A stretch of DNA of 13,207 nucleotides from JAZDKP01 sp043802925 (GCA_043802925.1 JAZDKP010000087.1:1-13207); one strand, 5' to 3'. Positions 4,678-12,652 are shown, counted from the stretch's first letter. The notes: generated by a model from the letters alone, not told the origin. Numbers and translations are program-made.

Positions 4678-6597
4678 TTATGATTTTACCGGTTCGCGCT
4701 TCAAGCGGAAAGGCGAATACCCCGCGCCCCCGCCCTTGAAATCCAGGTTCTTGTAAAACTCGACAAAGGTCAGGCGCAGCGGGTGGACAAAGGAGCCGAT
4801 CAGCATGAGGCAGAAGTTGAGCGCATGCCCGGTGAGCAGCAGCAGGATGGAAACCGCGATGAGCGGCGTGTTCCAGTGGATCACGCCGTTTTCCGTGACC
4901 GGAAGAAAGGCGATATAGTTGAACACTCCGCCGAGCAGTCCGCCCGACAGACCAAGAATGAACAGGCGCAGGTAGGAAAGGATGTCGCCGAGCAGGCCGG
5001 TCGCAAACCCGTAGAATTCCCATGCGCCGAGCAGCGAGACGCGCATCACGAGCCGCTTATCAGGATTGTTGAAAAGGAGAAAGAGGAGCAGGCCCGCGAT
5101 TGTGACCGCCTGCGCCGCGCTTTTCGGAATCATCAGCAGCCACGGGCCCACGGCAAAGGCGCCCACCGAAAACCCGCCGATTCCGAGCCGCATGAAATCC
5201 GTATGCGCGCCCCAGACGAGGCCGCCGAGTATGATGACAAGGTAAGAGAGCGGCTGGATGCCGAACACCCATCCCCGGTTGCGGATTTTTGATACGGCGC
5301 GAAGGACCATGCCGAGCAGAACCTGGAGAAAACCGAGCACGATGGCGAGGTTCATCGCCGGAAAGAATGTTTCAGCGCCTTTCTGGACCGAGGAGAGCGG
5401 GGAAAAAAGCTGCGCGCCGGACGCGAAATAGGCGCTGCCCGCTGGAATTCCAGGGCCGCCGAAAATGGCGTGGCCGAAAAAACCGTTCAACAGCACGCCG
5501 CAAACAATGGAAGCCCCGCCCAGCATTGTCATGAGACGGAAGACCGGCCGGAAGCGTTCCGGCGCCCGGAAAGAGGCGATGAGGCCGGCCAGCAGAACGA
5601 CGCCGCCATACCCCACATCCCCGATGCACAGGCCCACGAAGAGTGTAAAGAAGGGGGCGAAAAAGGGCGTGGGATCGTACTCGTGGTAATCCGGCAGCGA
5701 AAAGATCCGGGTAATGGGCTCAAACAGCCGGGCGAAAGCGTTATTGACAAGTTCCACCGGCACCCGGTCGCCGGGCAGGGGATCCGAAAACTCCGCGTGG
5801 CAGACATGGCCCAAAAGAAACGCGCGGAGCGCCTGCTCGCGCGAGGCGGGACAGTAGCCCGAAAGGAGCAGCAGCCGCCCGTCGGCCCGGACCGTGAGCC
5901 CGGCGCGGACGCGCTGATAATCGAGCGCTTCGGCGCGCGCAACGGCCTCGCGCTCAAGCGCCGGGACCCCGGCGGCAAGCGCCTCCATCGCGAGGCAGGC
6001 CTCCGCCTGCTCCCGGTCCAGCCGGAGCAGCTCCGCGTCAACCGCGGACACCGGGCTCGCGGGCAGCGGGGTCTCGTCCAAGGGAACGGGCACGGGCGCT
6101 TTGCGCTCAATCAGCGCAAAGCGGACGCGATCCGGCGCATTTGACAAAATGTATAATGCGTTTACGGGCAGTGCGAGGCTTTTGAACCGTTTGGGAACCG
6201 TCTCAAACAGGCGGATGGAAAGTCCCCGCGATTTCAGGGCCCGGATTGTGTCGGGGTCGAACCCGCCCCAGGGAAGCGTGAGCCTGCGTTCTTTTTCGAG
6301 CCGCGCGCGCTCCAGGGCCAGGGCCTCGCTTTTTTTATCGAGGTCCGTGAACCGCGCCACGGTCTCCGCGGCACGGAACGCCGGGGACGCGCCGGACGGG
6401 GACGCGGGCATTGTCTTGATCCGGTCCAGAACGGAGAGGAGTTCGCGCTGGCCGGCAAACTCCGCCTCAAGATGTGGCGCCGCATCAGCCGATTCGGCCG
6501 TGACGTGCACCGCGCCAAGCTGCTGGAGGCCCGCCAGAAAATGCTCTTTTCCGGCGTGATGCAGGATGATCGAAAGCCGCCGCATCCGGGTGATCAT
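4678..6597 (-). CDS. atpI: V-type ATPase subunit I (membrane stator, a-subunit)
   Basis: 639 residues. About the first 290 form the cytoplasmic arm, with a predicted coiled coil around 85-105 and 190-225. The membrane half begins at DPTPFFAPFFTLFVG (308-322) and GDVGYGG, both family signatures, followed by seven or so hydrophobic segments. SYLRLFILGLSGG at 541-553 contains Arg544, equivalent to the essential Arg of the a-subunit ion channel. GHALNF and FVHPLRLTFVEFYKNL near the C-terminus are also diagnostic. The protein forms the ion half-channels beside the K ring and anchors the peripheral stalk. Its ATG overlaps the subunit D stop (ATGA at 6594-6597). The N-terminal half is Ala/Arg-rich and less conserved, as usual in this subunit. 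Confidence 0.95.
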   Translation of the reverse strand: MITRMRRLSIILHHAGKEHFLAGLQQLGAVHVTAESADAAPHLEAEFAGQRELLSVLDRIKTMPASPSGASPAFRAAETVARFTDLDKKSEALALERARLEKERRLTLPWGGFDPDTIRALKSRGLSIRLFETVPKRFKSLALPVNALYILSNAPDRVRFALIERKAPVPVPLDETPLPASPVSAVDAELLRLDREQAEACLAMEALAAGVPALEREAVARAEALDYQRVRAGLTVRADGRLLLLSGYCPASREQALRAFLLGHVCHAEFSDPLPGDRVPVELVNNAFARLFEPITRIFSLPDYHEYDPTPFFAPFFTLFVGLCIGDVGYGGVVLLAGLIASFRAPERFRPVFRLMTMLGGASIVCGVLLNGFFGHAIFGGPGIPAGSAYFASGAQLFSPLSSVQKGAETFFPAMNLAIVLGFLQVLLGMVLRAVSKIRNRGWVFGIQPLSYLVIILGGLVWGAHTDFMRLGIGGFSVGAFAVGPWLLMIPKSAAQAVTIAGLLLFLLFNNPDKRLVMRVSLLGAWEFYGFATGLLGDILSYLRLFILGLSGGLLGGVFNYIAFLPVTENGVIHWNTPLIAVSILLLLTGHALNFCLMLIGSFVHPLRLTFVEFYKNLDFKGGGAGYSPFRLKREPVKS

Positions 6598-7193
6598 GCC
6601 GCCTCCCCCGATACAAGACGGGTCTTGAGGATTTTCTGCGAGGACTTGGCCAGCGTATCCTCGTCCTCGAGAAAACGCTTGATGCGGCGGATGGCGTTCT
6701 GGTATTCCGGAATCTGCACCTTCTCGTAAAGATTGACCTTTTGCGTCGTCTTTTTCCGGGCCCTTTCGAGGATACGCAGTTTTTCCGACGCAAGGGCGCG
6801 GCTGACCCGCAGCGTGAGCACCCGCTTGAGCGCGTCCGCGCCGCGTGGAAACCAGGCGGGTGCGTTGAAAAGGCTGAAGGGCTTTTCCTGAAAGCGGATG
6901 GTGTCGAGAAACGGGACCTTGACCCCGGCGATTTTTCGCCCCCCCCGGACAATGGCCTCAACAGCCACGAGGCCGAAGTCGAACTCGGGCCACAGCCGCT
7001 CCATGGATGCGAGTCCGGCGAGTAAACCGTCCAGCGCCCGCTCCGTGTTCTGGAGCTCGGTGCGTGCCAGTTTGACCTCGAGCCGGAGCGCCGACTCCTT
7101 GGCCAGCAGGGTGGGCAGGGCGTTCTGCCGGACCTTGAGGTCCCGCCCCAGCTGGTGGAGAAAAGTCTTGTTGTATTGAAAGTTCAGTGCCAA
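6594..7193 (-). CDS. atpD: V-type ATPase subunit D (central rotor stalk)
   Basis: 199 residues, normal length. LNFQYNKTFLHQLGRDLKVR at the N-terminus and the central IAGVKVPFLDT (88-98) are family landmarks, and the C-terminal helix has KKTTQKVNLYEKVQIPEY. Long N- and C-terminal helices form the antiparallel coiled coil that turns inside the A3B3 head. The start codon is TTG at 7191-7193, with GGAGAG six bases upstream. No ATG gives the conserved N-terminus, so TTG is chosen. Residues 83-86 (RGGR) are encoded by a run of eight G (plus-strand C at 6939-6946), a possible slippage site. It follows subunit B after 15 bases and overlaps subunit I. Confidence 0.95.
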   Translation of the reverse strand: MALNFQYNKTFLHQLGRDLKVRQNALPTLLAKESALRLEVKLARTELQNTERALDGLLAGLASMERLWPEFDFGLVAVEAIVRGGRKIAGVKVPFLDTIRFQEKPFSLFNAPAWFPRGADALKRVLTLRVSRALASEKLRILERARKKTTQKVNLYEKVQIPEYQNAIRRIKRFLEDEDTLAKSSQKILKTRLVSGEAA

Positions 7194-7208
7194 GAAAAAC
7201 TCTCCGGG

Positions 7209-8528
7209 TTATGCTTTCCAGTAACGGTCAATCAGCGCCTGCTTGATGGCCGTCTCTTCCTTTGAAAAATACCGGGCGAAAAGCCGCCAGGCCGTGTCGA
7301 GCATGGACGTGATGTCGATGTTCACGTCAATGGCCAGCAGCTCCTTTGAATATTCCTTCGCAAAATCGAGCGCGCGGCGGTCGTAGTCCGACAGGTCAAA
7401 ACCGTTCTCGAGTTTGGTCCGGGCGCCGGCCGCGTCCGCGTAGAGCCGCACCGCGGTGTTCATGACCTGGGGATGGTCCTCGCGCGTCTTTTTTCCGATG
7501 ACCAGCTGCTTGAGGCGCGACAGGCTGCGGAAGGGGTCCACGATGACCCTGCCGATGTCGGTGTCGCGGCGCAGGTAGAGCTGGCCCTCGGTGATGTACC
7601 CGGTGTTATCGGGAATGGCGTGCGTGATATCACCGCCCGAGAGCGTGGTCACCGCGATGATGGTGATGGAGCCGCCGTCGGGCAGCTGCACGGCCTTTTC
7701 GTAGATTTTGGCGAGGTCGGAATAGAGCGAGCCGGGCATGGAATCCTTGGACGGAATCTGGTCCATGCGGTTGCTGACAATGGAAAGGGCGTCCGCGTAC
7801 AGCGTCATGTCCGACAGCAGCACGAGCACCTTCTGATGCCGGTCCACCGCGAAGTACTCCGCCGCGGTGAGGCACATATCGGGAACGAGCAACCGTTCCA
7901 CGGGCGGATTCTCGGTGGTGTTCATGAAACAAAGAATGCGGTCCAGGGCGCCGGCGCTGTCAAAAAGCGTCTTGTAATACAGGTAGTCGTCGTTGCTCAT
8001 GCCCATGCCGCCCAGAATAATCACGTCCGCCTTGGCGCGCAGCGCCACATCGGCCATGACCTGGTTGAAGGGCTGGTCGGGATCCGCGAAAAACGGGATT
8101 TTCTGCCCGGTGACCAGCGTGTTGTTCAGGTCGATGCCCGCTATCCCTGTGGCGATAAGCTCCGAGGGCTGCTTGCGGCGCACCGGATTGGCCGAAGGCC
8201 CGCCGATTTCGCGCTCCTCGCCCTCGGGTTCGGGCCCGTTGTCGAGCGGGGCGCCGTAGGCGTTAAAAAAGCGCCCCTTGAGCCCGTCGCTGACCTTGAG
8301 CGTAGGCGGCTTGCCCGTAAAAATGACCTCGGCGTCGGTGGGCACCCCTTGGGTGCCGGGAAAAACCTGCAGGGTAATCTGGTCGTTGCGGATTTTAACG
8401 ACCTGCGCCGGACGGCCGGCCACGTACGCCATCTCCTCGTTGGTCACGTCGCTGGCGCGCACCATGCAGGTGGCCTTGGTGATGTTCTCGACCCGGGTGT
8501 AAATCCGTTGAAATGCCTGGGACTTCAT
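7209..8528 (-). CDS. atpB: V-type ATPase subunit B (regulatory nucleotide-binding subunit)
   Basis: 439 residues, normal length. It has the beta-barrel N-terminus, GIAGIDLNNTLVTGQKIPFF (128-147), and a degenerate P-loop ADPDQPFNQ where the A subunit has a true Walker A, as expected for the non-catalytic subunit. GGMGMSNDD, LLVPDMCLTAAEYFA and the DPFRSLSRLKQL segment with Arg339, the likely arginine finger reaching the A-subunit site, are all present. The missing Walker lysine and FADPDQPF fit the spirochaete/chlamydia-type B subunit. Its ATG overlaps the subunit A stop (8525-8528), and the last codons of atpA (GAGGA) supply the ribosome binding site, so A and B are translationally coupled, suiting their 3:3 stoichiometry. 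Confidence 0.97.
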   Translation of the reverse strand: MKSQAFQRIYTRVENITKATCMVRASDVTNEEMAYVAGRPAQVVKIRNDQITLQVFPGTQGVPTDAEVIFTGKPPTLKVSDGLKGRFFNAYGAPLDNGPEPEGEEREIGGPSANPVRRKQPSELIATGIAGIDLNNTLVTGQKIPFFADPDQPFNQVMADVALRAKADVIILGGMGMSNDDYLYYKTLFDSAGALDRILCFMNTTENPPVERLLVPDMCLTAAEYFAVDRHQKVLVLLSDMTLYADALSIVSNRMDQIPSKDSMPGSLYSDLAKIYEKAVQLPDGGSITIIAVTTLSGGDITHAIPDNTGYITEGQLYLRRDTDIGRVIVDPFRSLSRLKQLVIGKKTREDHPQVMNTAVRLYADAAGARTKLENGFDLSDYDRRALDFAKEYSKELLAIDVNIDITSMLDTAWRLFARYFSKEETAIKQALIDRYWKA

Positions 8529-10345
8529 TCCTCGGCCCCTTTCTCCTCGAGCGCGCGTCCGATGCGTTCCTCGTCCGGATTCTCCGGAGCCTTGCAGCCT
8601 TCCGCAAACAGCGCGTCGAGGTCGCGTTCCAGCGAGAGGAAATTCTCGCCCTGGAACTCCTGGTAATTCATCTGACGGAGCAGGTTGATGAGCTTTTTAA
8701 AATAGGGGCTGATGCCTTCAAAATGGTCAAACCGGTATTGCGCCCCGCAGAGCGCGAGCACCTTGTCGACCATGTACCGCTGCCGGGGCAGCGGCGTGGA
8801 GGCGTCGATTTTATCGAAGGCGTCCTGCTGCAGAAGCACAAAATCGATGAGCTCGGCCTTGTTGAAAATAAAATGGTAATCGAGGGGCACGGAATCGTCA
8901 CCCAGGATTCCAATCTGGTCGCGCGCCTCCTTGCCGCGATGCAGAAGGTCCTTGAGCCGGACGACCTTGGCGACCCACCCCCCCCCCATGGTCGCGTCGA
9001 GATTGCGGGCGACCTCGTCGTATTCGAGATACTTGGAATAGCTTTCGATGGGGTCAATGGCCGGATACCGCTTGCTGTCGGCCCGCGCCTGCGACAGCGC
9101 GTAAAAGCAGCGCGCCGACTTTTTGGTGGCCTCGGTGACCGGCTCCTTGAGGTTTCCGCCCGCGGGGCTGACCGTGCCGATAAAGGTGATGGAGCCCGTG
9201 CGGCCGTTCTTGAGTTCCACGATACCGGCGCGCGCGTAAAAACTGGAGATGATGGCCGTGAGGTCCATGGGAAATGCGTCCGGGCCCGGGAGCTCCTCCA
9301 TGCGGTTGCTCATTTCACGCAGCGCCTGCGCCCAGCGCGAGGTGGAGTCCGCGAGCAAGAGGACCTTGAGCCCCATCATGCGGTAGTACTCAGCGAGCGT
9401 CATGCCGGTGTAGACCGACGCCTCGCGCGAGGCCACGGGCATGTTGGAGGTGTTGCAGATGATGATGGTGCGCTCCATGAGCTTGCGGCCCGTGCGCGGG
9501 TCGTCAAGGTGCGGAAACTCGGTGAAGATTTCGACCACCTCATTGGCGCGCTCGCCGCAGGCCACGATGATGATGAGGTCCGCGTCGGCGTATTTTGACA
9601 GGGCGTGCTGGAGCACGGTCTTTCCGCTCCCAAAGGGGCCGGGGATGAATCCGGTGCCGCCTTCGGCGATGGGGTTGAGCGTGTCGATGACGCGCACCCC
9701 GGTTTCGAGCACGCGGAAGGGGCGCGGCTTGTTTTTATAGGCGCGGACCTCGACCTTGACCGGCCAGCGCATGGCCATGGTCAAGGTATGTTCGGTTCCG
9801 GATTCGTCCGCGATAACGGCCACGGTGTCGCGCACCGTGTATCGGCCGGCCGGGACAATGGAACGGAGGACTCCGGCGCCCGCAAACCCGAACGGCACCA
9901 TGATTTTATGATCAATCCAGCCTTCCTGGACCCCGCCCAGCCAGTCCGCGGAAAAAACGCGATCCCGGGCTTTTTTAAGAGGCTTAAAATCCCACAGAAC
10001 CGCCTCGTCGAGCGCGGCGGTGTACTGGCCGCGCTCAAGGTAGACGCCAGTCATTTTATCGAGATCGTTCTGCAGCCCGTCAAAGTTTTTCTTGAGCAGG
10101 CCGGGGCCCAGGGTGACCTCGAGCATGCGGCCCGTGAATTCGGCGGTGTCGCCCGCCTTGAGGCCCCGCGTGCTTTCAAAGACCTGCACCGAGGCCGTCG
10201 CGCCGGTGATGCGGATGACCTCGGCCATGAGCCGCGCGCCGTCGGAATGGCGGATAAAGCAGATCTCGTTCTGGGCCACAGGGCCGTTGGTTTCGATGGA
10301 AACCAGGTTGGCGATGATACCGGTGACTTTTCCGGTTGTGGACAT
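8525..10345 (-). CDS. atpA: V-type ATPase subunit A (catalytic)
   Basis: 606 residues. The beta-barrel is at 1-80 and the V-type non-homologous insert lies at about 115-200 (EGWIDHKIMVPFGFAG). Walker A is GPFGSGKTV at 236-244, the GER motif at 264-266 (CGERANEVVE) supplies the catalytic Glu, and Walker B is LLLADSTSRWAQALRE with D333. PSGNxx-type switch residues and YPAIDPIESYSKY (427-439) follow. It hydrolyses or makes ATP in the A3B3 head. A perfect AAGGAGG, overlapping the stop of the DUF2764 gene, lies four bases before the ATG. Codons 453-457 (MGGGW) contain ten consecutive G on the coding strand. A one-base slip there would replace the last quarter of the protein. Confidence 0.98.
   Translation of the reverse strand: MSTTGKVTGIIANLVSIETNGPVAQNEICFIRHSDGARLMAEVIRITGATASVQVFESTRGLKAGDTAEFTGRMLEVTLGPGLLKKNFDGLQNDLDKMTGVYLERGQYTAALDEAVLWDFKPLKKARDRVFSADWLGGVQEGWIDHKIMVPFGFAGAGVLRSIVPAGRYTVRDTVAVIADESGTEHTLTMAMRWPVKVEVRAYKNKPRPFRVLETGVRVIDTLNPIAEGGTGFIPGPFGSGKTVLQHALSKYADADLIIIVACGERANEVVEIFTEFPHLDDPRTGRKLMERTIIICNTSNMPVASREASVYTGMTLAEYYRMMGLKVLLLADSTSRWAQALREMSNRMEELPGPDAFPMDLTAIISSFYARAGIVELKNGRTGSITFIGTVSPAGGNLKEPVTEATKKSARCFYALSQARADSKRYPAIDPIESYSKYLEYDEVARNLDATMGGGWVAKVVRLKDLLHRGKEARDQIGILGDDSVPLDYHFIFNKAELIDFVLLQQDAFDKIDASTPLPRQRYMVDKVLALCGAQYRFDHFEGISPYFKKLINLLRQMNYQEFQGENFLSLERDLDALFAEGCKAPENPDEERIGRALEEKGAEE
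8978..8987 (-). repeat. G10 homopolymer inside atpA
   Basis: Ten consecutive C on the plus strand, hence ten G on the coding strand, encode the end of Met453 plus Gly454-456 of subunit A. Losing one G leads into a frame open to 8668. Gaining one soon meets a TGA. It is a candidate phase-variation or sequencing-error site. The present length keeps the gene in frame. Confidence 0.9.
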
Positions 10346-10354
10346 GAATCCTCC

Positions 10355-11164
10355 TTAGGCCGCGGCCGGTTGCGGGTTTTCGAGAGCGCGGATCGCGCGT
10401 TGAAAAAGGTCGCGTCCCGCTTCCGGATTGAGCGCCTGCCAGCGATTGACAGACGCGATACGGACGCAAAAGGCGAAGATCACGTCCGCTGAAAAAAAGG
10501 CGTTGGCGGAGAGCTGATCGAGCATGTCCCACCGGATGCGCTCCACTCCCAGTTCAAAAGCCGTTGGTTCTTCCGCGTTGAGCGCGAGCAGGCGTCCCGC
10601 CCAGTGCGAAACGGGCGTGACCCCGAAATCCGCGGCCCGGCTTTTCCGGATGAGTCCGGCCATCTCGCTGTCGCCGATGACCGCTTCGGTGACCGGCCGG
10701 CCGGCGCTCCGGGCGTTGAGCGCGGCCAGCAGGTTTTTCCGGTCGCGCTCAAACGCATACCACTGCCGCAGAAAGCCGTTTCCGCACGCGATCATCTCAT
10801 CGTAATACAGCCAAGCCAGCTGGTCCTCCCACAAAAGCCCGGGAAACAGCGGCCGGCCCGCGGCGCGGGCCGCAAACCAGTCCGGGAACGGCGACGGCAG
10901 CGCGGCCGGATTCTTCAGCGCGAGCACGGTCTCCTCGTCGGTGAAGTTGCCCTGGTCGCGGAACGCGCCCCTGGCGCCGTCGAGACGGGCGAGGAGGTTG
11001 GCGTGATCGGTCTCCTGCCGCATTTTGCGCAGCAGCGCCGCATCCGCGGAATCGAGCTGCTCGAGAATGGATTCGGTGACCGCCTTGTACGACGGCGCGG
11101 GACGCCCGCTGTCGAGCACCATTGCCGGCAACCCGGCCACCAGGTAATAATACTGGGGACGCAT
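10355..11164 (-). CDS. DUF2764 family protein, V-type ATPase-associated
   Basis: 269 residues. It begins with the DUF2764 (PF10962) signature YYYLVAGLPAMV (residues 5-16) and is mostly helical, without membrane segments or signal peptide. The family is found almost only between the E and A genes of bacterial V-type ATPase operons of the chlamydia, spirochaete and Bacteroidetes kind, as here. No subunit C (d) gene is present in this operon, and a C-like coupling of rotor to membrane ring has been the natural guess for DUF2764; that is inference. The gene starts 9 bases after atpE stops, with GGAGAG twelve bases upstream. The stop TAA is part of the atpA ribosome binding site, so the two are tightly linked. 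Confidence 0.88.
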   Translation of the reverse strand: MRPQYYYLVAGLPAMVLDSGRPAPSYKAVTESILEQLDSADAALLRKMRQETDHANLLARLDGARGAFRDQGNFTDEETVLALKNPAALPSPFPDWFAARAAGRPLFPGLLWEDQLAWLYYDEMIACGNGFLRQWYAFERDRKNLLAALNARSAGRPVTEAVIGDSEMAGLIRKSRAADFGVTPVSHWAGRLLALNAEEPTAFELGVERIRWDMLDQLSANAFFSADVIFAFCVRIASVNRWQALNPEAGRDLFQRAIRALENPQPAAA

Positions 11165-11173
11165 CGCGTAATC

Positions 11174-11788
11174 TTACTCTCCGAAAAGGCAGGCCCGGCT
11201 CAAGGGGCGGAGGTGCTGTTTGAAAAAGAGAAGGAAATCATCGTCCGTGAAACTGATCCGGAAGCCGTCCTTGTCCGAGCGCACCTGAAAGCCGTTTTTC
11301 TGCTCTTCGGAAAAACGGAGCGTGACGCCGGACGCCAGAACCGCGGCCAGTTCGGCGTTGAGCGCTTCCGCAAGCGCGGCCCGCTTGTTTTCGGGCAGCA
11401 GCACGGACAGGGCGGGAAGGCCGGGCGCGCGGATGTCCCAGCGGGACAGGAGTGCTTTGAGGAGCTCCTTGAGCGTGTCCGCGTCACCGAACGCGCGAGC
11501 GAGCGGGGCGGAAAATGCTTTGGCTGTGACCGCCTCCTCCACGCTTTTTTTGACAGCCAAAAGCGCCTGCTGGGACGAAAGCCGGAGTTCGGCGTCGGTC
11601 TTGCGCTTCAGTTCCGATGCCTCTTTTTTCGCAATGGCGATGAGGGATTCGGCCTGCTGCTTTGCCTCCGCAGTCTTCCGCGCAGCCTCCGCCTCCGCAG
11701 CGGCCACAATTTCCCTGGCCCGGGCTTCGCCCTTCTGCACACCTTCGGCATAAAGCGTTTGCGTCAGTTCCTGTAGCTTATTTTCCAT
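11174..11788 (-). CDS. atpE: V-type ATPase subunit E (peripheral stalk)
   Basis: 204 residues. The first ~85 residues are Ala/Glu/Lys-rich and should form the long coiled coil of the peripheral stalk (EARAREIVAAAEAEAARKTA). The remainder is the globular C-terminal domain that binds the head, with an extra segment ending in FTDDDFLLFFKQHLRPLS. No separate G/H partner gene is seen in the operon. It is the first gene of the operon: AGGGAG lies five bases before the ATG and a sigma70-like promoter is at 11841-11870. Identification rests on the coiled-coil architecture, size and invariant position before DUF2764 and atpA rather than on a catalytic motif. Confidence 0.9.
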   Translation of the reverse strand: MENKLQELTQTLYAEGVQKGEARAREIVAAAEAEAARKTAEAKQQAESLIAIAKKEASELKRKTDAELRLSSQQALLAVKKSVEEAVTAKAFSAPLARAFGDADTLKELLKALLSRWDIRAPGLPALSVLLPENKRAALAEALNAELAAVLASGVTLRFSEEQKNGFQVRSDKDGFRISFTDDDFLLFFKQHLRPLSRACLFGE

Positions 11789-11840
11789 AGAATCTCCCTG
11801 ATTTCTTTCCTTATATATTATGCACTCACGGCAAGAGGTA

Positions 11841-11870
11841 ATTATAAAAAAAAGGGTGTAGGAAGGACAA
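11841..11870 (-). promoter_or_regulatory. promoter of the V-ATPase operon
   Basis: On the minus strand TTGTCC (11865-11870) and a perfect TATAAT (11841-11846) are separated by 18 bases that include a T-run. This would start transcription near 11835, about 46 bases before atpE. A second AT-rich box (TAATATATAA, 11812-11821) lies closer to the gene. It is the only good promoter seen for the whole minus-strand operon. Confidence 0.6.
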
Positions 11871-11892
11871 GCGCGATGTGGAGAACAAAGAT

Positions 11893-11919
11893 TTGACGGG
11901 CGGAATTTCTGAATATTAT
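11893..11919 (+). promoter_or_regulatory. possible promoter of the second TA pair
   Basis: TTGACG (11893-11898) and TATTAT (11914-11919) match the sigma70 boxes well, but the 15-base spacer is short. An alternative -10 two bases further on is poorer. It points away from the V-ATPase promoter, and the two -35 boxes are about 22 bases apart. Confidence 0.4.
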
Positions 11920-11931
11920 CTTAAATTTAAG
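11920..11931. promoter_or_regulatory. palindrome CTTAAATTTAAG, candidate TA operator
   Basis: A perfect 12-base palindrome immediately follows the likely -10 box of the plus-strand toxin-antitoxin pair, where a repressor would block transcription. Autoregulation is usual for TA loci; binding here is inferred from position alone. Confidence 0.4.
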
Positions 11932-11981
11932 CGCAAAGAGCCATGTTTACTATTAATTTATTCTGGTGACCTGGAGGAAAA

Positions 11982-12212
11982 ATGTCATTAGGTCTGAAAG
12001 AGTGCAGAGCCAGGGCGCTCAAACTCAACCCCAAGGAAAGGGCCTCTTTGGCCGAACAGCTTATTGCCAGTCTGGACACACTTGATACCGACGAAAATGA
12101 ACGGTTGTGGCTGGAGGAGGCGGACAGACGTTACAAGCAATATAAGCAGCAGGGCATTCCGGCCCGTTCCTCCAAAGATGTACTCCGCGATGCCCGTCTA
12201 GCCATCCAATGA
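11982..12212 (+). CDS. antitoxin, putative addiction module component (PF09720/TIGR02574 type)
   Basis: 76 residues, the usual size. The pattern LNPKERASLAEQLIASLDTLD at the start, then DENERLWLEEADRRYKQYK and a C-terminal ARSSKDVLRDARLA, is characteristic of the short helical antitoxins of this family (compare LPxxERxxLxxxLLxSL and EEAxRRxxExxxG...V...R). GGAGG lies four to five bases before the ATG. Its TGA overlaps the toxin ATG (12209-12212). It should bind and neutralise the downstream ParE-like toxin and may help repress the operon. Confidence 0.92.
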   Translation: MSLGLKECRARALKLNPKERASLAEQLIASLDTLDTDENERLWLEEADRRYKQYKQQGIPARSSKDVLRDARLAIQ

Positions 12213-12499
12213 AGAACGTCCGGTTTCTACGTCCGGCCGAACAAGAAATGCTGGAGGCCGCCCGGTATTATTCGATCCAATCCGCGAGACTTGGGCTGGA
12301 CTTTCTAGACAAGATTGAATCCGCAGTACAGGATATCCGTGAAAACCCAGAACGCTGGCCGGTGATTCGATTCAACATCCGTCGACGACTTGTCCACCGT
12401 TTTCCCTACGGCCTTTTATACCGCGTCGATTCCGATGAATTCGTTATTTTAGCCACCATGCACCTGCACCGGCATCCGGACTATTGGGTCGAACGTTAA
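12209..12499 (+). CDS. RelE/ParE family toxin
   Basis: 96 residues, complete. It follows the ParE-superfamily (PF05016) pattern: RFLRPAEQEMLEAARYY at the N-terminus, RLGLDFLDKIESAVQDIRENPERWP in the middle, the basic strand IRRRLVHRFPYGLLYRV, and AT(M)HLHRHPDYW at the end. In this family members either cleave translated mRNA or inhibit gyrase, and sequence alone does not decide. All family landmarks are intact, so it is likely functional. Coupling by a four-base overlap to the antitoxin before it is the standard arrangement. Confidence 0.93.
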   Translation: MKNVRFLRPAEQEMLEAARYYSIQSARLGLDFLDKIESAVQDIRENPERWPVIRFNIRRRLVHRFPYGLLYRVDSDEFVILATMHLHRHPDYWVER

Positions 12500-12594
12500 T
12501 CAATCAAGTCCTCCTCCTCAACAGGCATAAACCACTTCTGCGCCACGAACGTGGGGATGACCACGCTGGCAACCACCACGCCAAACAGCACTGA
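12496..12594 (-). pseudogene. C-terminal remnant of a CPA2/Kef-type cation:proton antiporter
   Basis: The minus strand reads SVLFGVVVASVVIPTFVAQ, then KWFMPVEEEDLID and stop. This is the typical last membrane helix and tail of CPA2/Kef-type antiporters (VIPTxxAQxxFxP). Upstream the frame dissolves into AT-rich sequence (about 12595-12620) that is the promoter region of the plus-strand ATPase gene, and no start or further antiporter sequence is present. It is therefore a severed gene end. Its stop overlaps the toxin stop on the other strand. Short length limits certainty. Confidence 0.6.
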
Positions 12595-12616
12595 TTTTAT
12601 TATATTTAATAAACTA

Positions 12617-12645
12617 TTGCATTAAAGTAACACTTTATGTATATT
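12617..12645 (+). promoter_or_regulatory. promoter of AAA_14 ATPase with internal palindrome
   Basis: TTGCAT (12617-12622) and TATATT (12640-12645) with a 17-base spacer. The spacer contains the palindrome TAAAGT-AAC-ACTTTA (12623-12637), a possible operator. The expected transcription start (about 12651-12653) coincides with the ATG, and no Shine-Dalgarno is visible, so the message may be leaderless. Confidence 0.4.
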
Positions 12646-12652
12646 ATATGAT

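Noticed and set aside
7473..8666. Plus-strand 397-codon ORF opposite atpB
   Set aside because: Long only because the opposite strand is conserved GC-rich coding DNA. Composition is His/Gly/Arg/Val-rich without motifs; atpB is certain.
8513..9598. Plus-strand 361-codon ORF opposite atpA
   Set aside because: Same shadow effect; crosses the atpA/atpB junction and has no recognisable domain.
10604..11776. Plus-strand 390-codon ORF opposite DUF2764 and atpE
   Set aside because: Spans two well-supported antisense genes and their junction; Arg/Gly-rich, no motif and no ribosome binding site noted.
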